From the NCBI GenBank assembly GCA_016713105.1, contig JADJPS010000001.1:248001-312000 (forward strand): a stretch of 64,000 bases of DNA. Reading direction: 5' to 3'. Both the position numbers and the translations under genes were made by a program. The stretch is from Devosia sp. (GTDB lineage: Bacteria; Pseudomonadota; Alphaproteobacteria; Rhizobiales; Devosiaceae). The notes under the pieces were generated by a model. It saw only the letters and a program-made list of their open reading frames with translations. It was not told the DNA's origin and ran no database searches. Below, one piece after another: positions 9,817 to 16,481 of the stretch (the stretch's first letter is position 1; the number at the start of each line of letters is the position of its first letter).

Positions 9817-10470
9817 ATGGTGTTCCGGGATCGTGTCGACGCCGGTCGGCAACTGGCCGAGGCCCTGCTCCCCCTTGCCGCCGAGCACCCGGTGGTCCTC
9901 GCCCTGCCGCGCGGTGGCGTCCCGGTGGCGTTTGAAGTGGCGCGCCGCCTCGCCGCCCCGCTCGATCTGCTGATCGTGCGCAAGCTGGGTGTCCCCGGTC
10001 ACGCCGAATTCGCCATGGGCGCCGTCGCCGATGCGGAGCCGCCCGTGGTGGTCCGGCACGACGACACCATCCGGGCGCTGGGCATCTCCGCGCCCGCCTT
10101 CGAGGCGGTGCTCGCCGCCGAGATCGCCGAGGCCCGCCGTCGCCGTGACCGCTATCTCGGCGGGCGCCCCCGCCAGCCGCTCGCCGCCCGCACCCTGATC
10201 GTCGTCGACGACGGCATCGCCACCGGCTCGACCATGCAGGCGGCCCTGCGGGCCCTCCGGCAGGCGCGACCACGCCGCATGGTGCTTGCCGTGCCGGTTG
10301 CCGCGACCCCTGCCATCGATCTGCTCCGGCCCGACGCCGACGAGATCGTCTGCGTTCTGCCGCGACCCGACCTGGGCTCGATCGGGGAATGGTACGACGC
10401 CTTTCCGCAGGTCGAGGATGCAGAGGTGATCCGCCTTCTCGAGGCCGCTGCCGCCCCGCCGCCCGCCTGA
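9817..10470 (+). CDS. phosphoribosyltransferase domain protein of stress clusters
   Basis: A 217-residue type I phosphoribosyltransferase-fold protein. The PRPP-binding loop VVDDGIATGST is at residues 129-139, preceded by the ALPRGGVPVAFEVA and LLIVRKLGVPGHAEFAMGAV blocks that define this family. It lacks the dienelactone-hydrolase fusion seen in some relatives. The true substrate is not established; a nucleobase or nucleotide-salvage role is plausible. GGGGAGG precedes the ATG at 9817. The 157 bases between Hsp20 and this gene are GC-rich with small potential hairpins but no clear terminator, so cotranscription is possible. Such genes often travel with hsp20 and universal-stress genes. Confidence 0.82.
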   Translation: MVFRDRVDAGRQLAEALLPLAAEHPVVLALPRGGVPVAFEVARRLAAPLDLLIVRKLGVPGHAEFAMGAVADAEPPVVVRHDDTIRALGISAPAFEAVLAAEIAEARRRRDRYLGGRPRQPLAARTLIVVDDGIATGSTMQAALRALRQARPRRMVLAVPVAATPAIDLLRPDADEIVCVLPRPDLGSIGEWYDAFPQVEDAEVIRLLEAAAAPPPA

Positions 10471-10577
10471 CCGCGAGGGCGCGGGACTGCTTCCGGCGCG
10501 CCGGCCCTGCCGGACAACTCGGTTCAGCAACGTGACCGCATCATGGCATTTTCCCGGCTGGACAGCACACGGCACTT

Positions 10578-10593
10578 CCGGTAACGTTCCCGG
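10578..10593. promoter_or_regulatory. LacI-type operator upstream of the lacI-family gene
   Basis: CCGGTAACGTTCCCGG is a 16-base near-palindrome with one mismatch, centred on AACGTT with the central CpG typical of LacI-family operators. It is 33 bases before the TTG start of the regulator at 10626, so it is a likely autoregulatory site. It shares the core GGnAACGTTCCC with a second site at 11715. Confidence 0.55.
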
Positions 10594-10625
10594 CAGCTCG
10601 CGGTCCACCGCGGCGGAGGACTCGC

Positions 10626-11669
10626 TTGGCCCGTCGTCCAACCATCATCGATGTCGCACGTCTCGCCGGGGTCTCCAAGAGCACGGCCGCGCGGGCGATG
10701 AGCGATTCGGCGGAGGTCAACGACGCGACCCGCGAGAAGGTGCGCAAGGCGGCGCTGGCCGCCGGTTACGAGCGCAATCATCTCGCCGTCGGCATGCGCT
10801 CCGGCCGGTCCGGCCTGTTCGGTCTGGTCATCCCCGATATTGCCAATCCGTTCTGGGCCGAGGTGGCGCGCGGCGCGCAGGACCTCGTTGCGGCGCACGA
10901 TGCCTCGTTGCTGGTCTTCTCCTCCGACTGGGATCACGAGCGCGAGGCCAGCCATCTCAGGGCCCTGCGCCAGGCCCGCGTCGAGGGGGCGATCGTCAAT
11001 CCCGTCTCCGACAGCGTCGACGAGTTCGGCCGTTTCGGCCTGCCCTTCGTGCTCATCGGCTCGAGCGCGGAACGTTTCCCCGACACCCCGTCCATCGGTT
11101 CCGACATCCGTCAGGCGGTGCGTCTGGGGCTCGATCACCTCGAGCAGATGGGGCACCGCAGCCCGGCCCTCATCCTCGGTCCGAAGTCGCGCCTCGCCCG
11201 CGCCCGCTTCCTCAGGAGCGTGCACGAGCACTGTCTCGAACGCGACATCGATCCGGCGAGCCTGTCGGTCGAGAGCGCCGACTACACCGTCGAAGGGGGC
11301 TTTTCGGCCATGCAGCGCCTGCTCGAGCAGCAGCGCGATGCGCATCTGACCGTGTTCTGCGCCAATGACCTGATGGCGCTCGGCGCCATGATGGCGGCCC
11401 GCGTCGCCGGCCGCGAGTGCCCGCGTGACGTGTCCGTGCTGGGGTTCGACGGCGTGCCGGCCGGGGCCTTTTCCTGGCCCGGCCTCACCACCATCGAAAA
11501 GCCGGCGCGCGAACTGGGCCGCCGGGCCGCCGAGGCGCTGTTCGATCATCTCGCCGGCCGTGCCCTCGACGGGCGCACCTACCTGCCGTGCCGGCTGATC
11601 GAGCGCGGCTCCCTCGCCGACCTGCGGGTCGTCACGCCGTTGCGCATCGCTGGAGGCGGCAGGACCTGA
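10626..11669 (+). CDS. LacI-family transcriptional regulator
   Basis: A 347-residue DNA-binding repressor. The helix-turn-helix IIDVARLAGVSKSTAARAM is at residues 7-25, followed by the hinge (NHLAVGMRSGRSGLFGLVIP) and a periplasmic-binding-protein-like effector domain containing VLGFDGVPAGAFSWPGLTTI. The start is TTG at 10626, chosen because GGCGGAGGA lies just upstream and the HTH is complete. Two AACGTT-centred palindromes lie nearby, one upstream and one inside the next gene. This points to control of its own operon, with derepression by the sugar-like ligand carried by the importer encoded at 11672-14997. The permease gene follows after two bases. Confidence 0.92.
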   Translation: MARRPTIIDVARLAGVSKSTAARAMSDSAEVNDATREKVRKAALAAGYERNHLAVGMRSGRSGLFGLVIPDIANPFWAEVARGAQDLVAAHDASLLVFSSDWDHEREASHLRALRQARVEGAIVNPVSDSVDEFGRFGLPFVLIGSSAERFPDTPSIGSDIRQAVRLGLDHLEQMGHRSPALILGPKSRLARARFLRSVHEHCLERDIDPASLSVESADYTVEGGFSAMQRLLEQQRDAHLTVFCANDLMALGAMMAARVAGRECPRDVSVLGFDGVPAGAFSWPGLTTIEKPARELGRRAAEALFDHLAGRALDGRTYLPCRLIERGSLADLRVVTPLRIAGGGRT

Positions 11670-11671
11670 TC

Positions 11672-12628
11672 ATGGCGAGGATGGGGACCAGTTCAGCGCC
11701 TGCCGCGTCCAGCGTTGGGAACGTTCCCAAGTTCCGCAGGCTGCAGAATGGCGCCCGCCGCTGGTGGCCATACTACGTGATGATGGCTCCAGGACTGTTG
11801 TTCTTCGTCGTCTGGCACTATTTCCCGATCTGGGAAGCAAAGATGGCCTTCGAGCAGGTCCGTATCATCCCGCCAAACATCTGGGTCGGCCTGAAACACT
11901 TCCAGACGTTGTTTGCGTCCCCGGTGTTCTACTCGGTCCTCGTCAACACGCTGATCATCTCGGCGATGAAGATCGTCTTCGTCTTCCCGGTGCCGATACT
12001 CGTGGCGCTGCTGCTCAACGAGATCCGCAGCGGCAAGCTGCGCGGCGCCATCCAGTCGGCGATCTACCTGCCGCACTTCCTCTCCTGGGTGGTGATCGCC
12101 GGCGTCTTCATCGCGCTGCTTTCGCCCACCGACGGCGCGGTGAACCAGATCCAGCAGGCGCTCGGCTTCGAGCCGATCAGCTACATGACCAATACCGGCA
12201 CCATCCGCTGGGTGCTCGTCGTCTCCGAAATCTGGCGCTCCGCCGGGTGGGACAGCCTGCTCTACCTCGCGGCCATCTTCGCCATCGACCAGCAGCTCTA
12301 CGAGGCAGCCGAGATGGATGGCGCCAACCGCTGGCAGAAGATCTGGCACGTCACCATCCCGGGGATCGTGCCGACCATCGCGACGCTCTTCATCCTCAAC
12401 ATGGGCATGTTCCTGTCGGCCGACCTCAACCAGGTCATCAACATGCAGAACGACGTCAACGCCTCGACCATCGACATCCTCGACACCTATGTCTACCGCA
12501 TGGGGCTGTCGACCGGCGAATATGCGCTGGCCACGGCGGCCGGACTGTTCAAGGCGGTCATCGGCATGATCCTCGTGGTCGCCTCGCACCTCGTCAGCAA
12601 GAGGCTGACGGGCAAGGGGGTGTGGTGA
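11672..12628 (+). CDS. ABC sugar transporter permease, LplB type
   Basis: A 318-residue inner-membrane permease of the polysaccharide/oligosaccharide (LplB/YtcP) class. A cytoplasmic N-terminus of about 35 residues precedes the first helix (YYVMMAPGLLFFVVWHYF). The docking loop EAAEMDGANRWQKIWHV is near residue 210. I chose the ATG at 11672, two bases after the lacI stop. The stop overlaps the next permease start (TGATG). The N-terminal coding region contains a perfect 16-base palindrome at 11715, which encodes the unstructured VGNVPKF segment, so the coding sequence doubles as an operator. The binding-protein gene at 13567 completes the importer; no ATPase gene is adjacent, so a shared ATPase is likely. 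Confidence 0.9.
   Translation: MARMGTSSAPAASSVGNVPKFRRLQNGARRWWPYYVMMAPGLLFFVVWHYFPIWEAKMAFEQVRIIPPNIWVGLKHFQTLFASPVFYSVLVNTLIISAMKIVFVFPVPILVALLLNEIRSGKLRGAIQSAIYLPHFLSWVVIAGVFIALLSPTDGAVNQIQQALGFEPISYMTNTGTIRWVLVVSEIWRSAGWDSLLYLAAIFAIDQQLYEAAEMDGANRWQKIWHVTIPGIVPTIATLFILNMGMFLSADLNQVINMQNDVNASTIDILDTYVYRMGLSTGEYALATAAGLFKAVIGMILVVASHLVSKRLTGKGVW
11715..11730. promoter_or_regulatory. perfect LacI-type operator inside the permease gene
   Basis: TTGGGAACGTTCCCAA is a perfect 16-base palindrome with the AACGTT core shared by the site at 10578. It sits 44 bases into the first permease gene of the operon. In LacI-family systems an intragenic site close to the start can act as a roadblock or a looping partner. 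The assignment to the adjacent regulator is an inference. Confidence 0.6.
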
Positions 12629-13527
12629 TGGCCCACGCCGCACGCCGGACCCCGTTCGAACGGCTCGAGTACGCCCTGATCGTCTCCTCGCTCCTGCTGC
12701 TCGTGGTTTTCACCCTGCAGCCGCTGCTCAACCTGCTGGCGCTGTCCTTCTCCGATCCGGCCAAAGTCCCCGGCTTCTCCGGCCTCTCGATCATCCCCGA
12801 CGGCTTCTCGCTCGACGTCTGGACCCTGCTGCTGCAGCACCCCAATGTGCAGCGCGGCCTGTTCAACTCCATCTGGATGACCGCCACCAGCGTCGCCATC
12901 GGCGTGGTGGGCACCGCGCTCATGGCCTGGGGCCTGTCGCGACCGGAACTGCCGGGGCGCCGGATCATCTTCCTCATGGTGCTGGTCACCATCGTGTTCG
13001 AACCCGGCATCATCCCCGACTACTTCCTGATGAAGCGGCTCGGCCTGCTCAACAGCCCGTGGTCGGTCATCCTCTACAAGGCGATCAGTGCCTGGTACCT
13101 GATCATCCTCGTCCGCTTCTTCGAGGAAATGCCCAAGGAACTGCTCGAGGCCGCCGAACTGGACGGGGCCAATCCGTTCCAGACGGTTTTCCTCGTCGTC
13201 CTGCCGCTGGCGCGGCCGGCGCTTGCCACCATCGCGCTGTTCTACTTCGTGCTGCACTGGAACGAGTTCTTCCGCTCGATGATCTACCTCAACGATCAGA
13301 CCAAGTGGCCGCTGCAGGTGGTGCTGCGCCAGTTCGTCATCGAAGGCGACAAGATCGCCATCGTCGGCGCCACCAATGCCAACAACAATATCGGCCTCGC
13401 CCAGATCAACATCCGGGCACTCAAGGCCGGCATGATCTTCATCACCATCCTGCCGGTCCTCGCCATCTATCCGCTCATCCTCAAGTACTTCACCAAGGGC
13501 ACCATGACCGGTGCGCTGAAGGGATGA
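12628..13527 (+). CDS. ABC sugar transporter permease, LplC type
   Basis: A 299-residue inner-membrane permease, partner of the LplB-type protein and translationally coupled to it by a one-base overlap. Membrane helices start with YALIVSSLLLLVVFTLQPLL. The docking loop ELLEAAELDGANPFQTVFL is near residue 172, and the C-terminus IYPLILKYFTKGTMTGALKG is typical of LplC/YtcP proteins. The family imports uronate-containing or other oligosaccharides in several bacteria; the substrate here is unknown. The operon also carries two ADP-ribosylglycohydrolase-fold enzymes, so a glycosylated or ribosylated compound is possible. Confidence 0.9.
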   Translation: MAHAARRTPFERLEYALIVSSLLLLVVFTLQPLLNLLALSFSDPAKVPGFSGLSIIPDGFSLDVWTLLLQHPNVQRGLFNSIWMTATSVAIGVVGTALMAWGLSRPELPGRRIIFLMVLVTIVFEPGIIPDYFLMKRLGLLNSPWSVILYKAISAWYLIILVRFFEEMPKELLEAAELDGANPFQTVFLVVLPLARPALATIALFYFVLHWNEFFRSMIYLNDQTKWPLQVVLRQFVIEGDKIAIVGATNANNNIGLAQINIRALKAGMIFITILPVLAIYPLILKYFTKGTMTGALKG

Positions 13528-13566
13528 AGCGTCATGCCTGAACGAAAGCACAAGGGAGGAAACACC

Positions 13567-14997
13567 ATGCTTCGCAGACTGCTGCTTGCCACCACCGCCG
13601 TGGCGATCATCGGCGCCCTGGCCGTCCCGGCCATGGCCCAGACGACCTTGCGGCTGGTCAGCAAGGACCTGCTGACCACCAACCCCGACGACATGAAGGA
13701 GATCGAGGCGATCGAGGCGGCCCTCAAGGCCAAGGGCCTCGACGTCGACATCCAGACCGTCGACCTGCCCGGCGGCACCTCGGCCTATGTCGAGGCGCTC
13801 GGCATCATGCTCCTCTCCGGCGATATCCCGGACATCATCTACTTCCAGGGCGGCGACCAGAAGATGGCCGAGCAGGGCATCCTCGAAGACCTGACCCCGT
13901 GGATCGAGAAGTCCGAGCACGTCAAGGCCGCGCTCTGGCCCCACAACGTCGACCGCATGGCCAACTATCCGTACCTGCTCTACATCTACCCGCCGCGCGC
14001 GCCGCAGCCGGTGATGCGCAAGGACTGGCTGGACAAGCTCGGGCTGCAGCCGCCGACCACGGTCGAGGAGTATGAGGCGCTGTTCCAGGCCATCCACGAC
14101 GCCGATCTCGATGGTGACGGCACCGCCGGCAACACGCTCGGCCTCACCGGCTTCGGCAACACCAACGAACTCGACTCGATCTTCAACCAGGCCTTCGGCG
14201 TCACCGGCACCTGGATGAAGAACGCCGAGGGCCAGTGGGTCAATGCGCGCGTCACCGATGCCGAGAAGGCCAAGCTCGCCTTCTATGCGGGCCTCGCGGC
14301 CAAGGGGCTCTACGACAAGGAATATGTCACCAACACCTTCGACGTGAAGGAGGACAAGTTCTACACCGGCAAGGCCGGCGTGATCTTCGGCTCCTCGCCG
14401 GAAGTCGTCGACATCTACTCGGGCAAGATGCGCCAGGCCCATCCGGGCGAGGACATCACGCTCGCGCTTCTGCCCGTTCCCTCGGGTCCGGGCGGCAAGG
14501 GCCTTGCGGCGGTGGACGTCGCCAAGGAGTCGCGTGGCTGGGCCATTTCCTCGCTCTCCCAGCACAAGGAGGAGGCCTTCGCGGTGATCGACTTCATGGC
14601 CTCCAAGGAGGGCCAGGACATCGACCGCATGGGCTTCGAGGGCACGCAGTACACTGTCGATGCCAGCGGCAAGGTGACCTTCACCGAGGCCATCTCGACC
14701 TGGTACGCACGCTTCTTCAACGCTGCCAACTGGGCTCCGCCGACCCCGCTGCTGAGCCCCACCGCCCAGGCGGCGCTCGACACCATCAAGGCGAATTTCG
14801 TGGCCGACAATTCCTTCGTCTGGCCCGCCGAATACGCCGCCGATGTCGATGCCGCCGAGCAGGTCTATCGTTCCTGGGTGGCCCGCTTCATCACCGGCGA
14901 GGCCAGCCTCGAGCAGTGGGACCAGTTCGTCAGCGAGTACAACGCTGCCGGCGGGGCCCGCATGGCCGAGTATGCCCGCACCCGGCTGAACGGCTGA
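13567..14997 (+). CDS. extracellular sugar-binding protein of the LacI-controlled importer
   Basis: A 476-residue periplasmic solute-binding protein (family 1, LplA-like). The signal peptide MLRRLLLATTAVAIIGALAV ends with a cleavable PAMAQ-T site around residue 24. The start at 13567 was chosen over the in-frame ATG at 13534 because it begins the signal peptide and follows AGGGAGGAAAC. The mature part contains repeated aromatic and acidic residues usual for carbohydrate pockets (YPYLLYIYPPRAPQPVMRKD). It follows the two permeases after 39 bases. A palindromic repeat element immediately after the stop may terminate transcription or lower expression of the hydrolase genes downstream. Confidence 0.9.
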   Translation: MLRRLLLATTAVAIIGALAVPAMAQTTLRLVSKDLLTTNPDDMKEIEAIEAALKAKGLDVDIQTVDLPGGTSAYVEALGIMLLSGDIPDIIYFQGGDQKMAEQGILEDLTPWIEKSEHVKAALWPHNVDRMANYPYLLYIYPPRAPQPVMRKDWLDKLGLQPPTTVEEYEALFQAIHDADLDGDGTAGNTLGLTGFGNTNELDSIFNQAFGVTGTWMKNAEGQWVNARVTDAEKAKLAFYAGLAAKGLYDKEYVTNTFDVKEDKFYTGKAGVIFGSSPEVVDIYSGKMRQAHPGEDITLALLPVPSGPGGKGLAAVDVAKESRGWAISSLSQHKEEAFAVIDFMASKEGQDIDRMGFEGTQYTVDASGKVTFTEAISTWYARFFNAANWAPPTPLLSPTAQAALDTIKANFVADNSFVWPAEYAADVDAAEQVYRSWVARFITGEASLEQWDQFVSEYNAAGGARMAEYARTRLNG

Positions 14998-15010
14998 GGC
15001 CGCAAAGCGC

Positions 15011-15118
15011 GGTACCCTCCCTCCGCAACCTTTCAGCGGAGGAGGGTGCCGCTTCCTGCCGGTGGCGCCCTGGCGTCCGAACCACCGGCAGGGACCTCCC
15101 CTTCTCACGAGACCGGGA
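15011..15118. repeat. palindromic intergenic repeat, copy 1
   Basis: A compound hairpin region just after the binding-protein gene. Arms GGTACCCTCCCTCCGC and GCGGAGGAGGGTGCC (15011-15050) form a near-perfect stem, and TGCCGGTGG/CCACCGGCA forms a second. The order of blocks (ACCCTCC stem, GGTGCC, CTGGCG, ACCTCCCC) parallels copy 3 at 18592-18710, so the two are relatives. The first stem could also act as a terminator. Confidence 0.5.
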
Positions 15119-15157
15119 GCAGAGTAGTCCGGCGCCGTGAACTTGAGGTCGTCTTCC

Positions 15158-16441
15158 ATGCCCAGCCCCTTCACCGGCCGCGTCCGCGCCATGCTGCACG
15201 GCATCGCCCTCGGCGACGCGCTCGGTGCGCCCGTCGAAAAGCTCTCGGCCGCCGAGATCCGCGCCCGCTATGGCCGCGTCACCTCGCTCGCCGCGCGCTG
15301 GCACAAGATGGACCTGCAGCCCGCCGAGCGTAACCATCGCGTGCGCGGCAACGGCATCGTCACCGACGACACGTTGATGACGCTGGCCCTGATCGAGGTC
15401 TATGCCGAGACCGGACGCCATCTCGACGCCTGGGACATGGCTTCCGCCATGGTGCGCCAGCTTGCCTGGACGCCTCGCTGGATTCCGGAGATGCAGCGCG
15501 AGGCGACGCTGCTCGATCGCGTCTTCTATCCCGAAAAGTGGATCTACCAGCGGCACCAGCTGGCTGGCTGCGACCCCCGTCAGGGTGGCATCGGCAACAT
15601 GGTCAACTGCGGCGCCGCCATGTACATCGCCCCGGTCGGGGTGGTGAACGCCTGCGATCCGTGCGCCGCCTACGACGAGGCCATCGCCTTCGCTTCCGGT
15701 CACCAGGAGAGCTACGGGCTCGAGGCGGCTGGCGTCCTCGCCGCCGCCATCGCCCAGGCCTTCGTGCCGGGCGCCGGCATCGAGTCCGTCCTCGAGGCCG
15801 TCCTTGCCCTCGCCAAGGACGGAACCCGCAGGGCCATCGCCGACATTGCCGAGGCGGCGCTGGCGCTGCGCCGCTCGGGTGCCGACCACGCCGCGGTGGT
15901 CGCCCGTTTCCACGCCATCCTCGCCCCGTACTCGGCCATGGGCGACGACGTCAATCACGCCGCCCACAAGGCCGGCCTCGCCACCGAGGCCTACCGCCCC
16001 TCTCGCCTGCGCTCCATCGAGGAACTGCCGCTGGCGCTCGGCTTTGCGCTGGTCAACGGCGGCGCGTTCCGCAAGACGATCGAGGACGGCATCAATTCCG
16101 GCCGCGACACCGACTCGATCGGCGTCATGGCCGGCGCCATCCTTGGCGCGCTGCATGGCGAGGCCGTCGTCTCCGAGGCCGACCGGCAACTCCTCGACAC
16201 CGCCAATCGCTTCGACCTGACGGCGGCCGCCGACCGGTTCGCGGCGGTTGCGGCGACGATCATGCGGCACGACCAGGACCTGCTGGAGGCCCGTACCCGC
16301 AACCGGGAGGCGCTGACGGAAGGCCCTCTCACCCAGCCCTCGTCCGACCTTTCCCCTGGCGGCGAGCCCGTCGGTGTGCGCGACATCGGCACCCCTTCAC
16401 CTCTCCCCCAGGGTGAGAGGTCGACGCGCAGCGTCTGGTGA
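15158..16441 (+). CDS. ADP-ribosylglycohydrolase-superfamily enzyme 1
   Basis: A protein of about 427 residues with the all-helical ARH/DraG fold. Both dinuclear-metal motifs are intact: TDDTLMT near residue 69 and SGRDTDSIGVMAGAI near residue 310. The active-site loop GIALGDALGAPVE is at the N-terminus. The superfamily hydrolyses N- or O-glycosidic ADP-ribose bonds, and many bacterial members act on unknown ribosides or sugars. The ATG at 15158 gives MPSPFTGRVRAMLHG; a GTG at 15137 is an alternative. The last 40 residues (PLTQPSSDLSPGGEPVG) are encoded by a palindromic repeat, so the original C-terminus was probably near residue 385. It lies in the importer operon upstream of a second ARH enzyme. 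Confidence 0.85.
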   Translation: MPSPFTGRVRAMLHGIALGDALGAPVEKLSAAEIRARYGRVTSLAARWHKMDLQPAERNHRVRGNGIVTDDTLMTLALIEVYAETGRHLDAWDMASAMVRQLAWTPRWIPEMQREATLLDRVFYPEKWIYQRHQLAGCDPRQGGIGNMVNCGAAMYIAPVGVVNACDPCAAYDEAIAFASGHQESYGLEAAGVLAAAIAQAFVPGAGIESVLEAVLALAKDGTRRAIADIAEAALALRRSGADHAAVVARFHAILAPYSAMGDDVNHAAHKAGLATEAYRPSRLRSIEELPLALGFALVNGGAFRKTIEDGINSGRDTDSIGVMAGAILGALHGEAVVSEADRQLLDTANRFDLTAAADRFAAVAATIMRHDQDLLEARTRNREALTEGPLTQPSSDLSPGGEPVGVRDIGTPSPLPQGERSTRSVW

Positions 16442-16448
16442 GGGGGCC
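16322..16448. repeat. palindromic intergenic repeat, copy 2
   Basis: Outer arms GGCCCTCTCACC (16322-16333) and GGTGAGGGGGCC (16437-16448) enclose an inner hairpin ACCTCTC/GAGAGGT. It belongs to the CCCTCACCC/GGGTGAGGG family seen again at 39522 and 39832. It overlaps the end of the first ARH gene and provides that gene's stop codon. Confidence 0.65.
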
Positions 16449-16481
16449 TTGAGCCGAAGGCATTTGCAGAACGAGACCACC

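Noticed and set aside
11068..11080. GGAACGTTTCC inside the lacI gene as a third LacI operator
   Set aside because: The symmetry is broken outside the AACGTT core and the flanks do not match the other two sites.
12493..15204. A 903-codon minus-strand frame opposite the importer genes
   Set aside because: It is a shadow of the plus-strand permease and binding-protein genes, with repetitive Asp/Gly/Arg composition and no recognisable fold.
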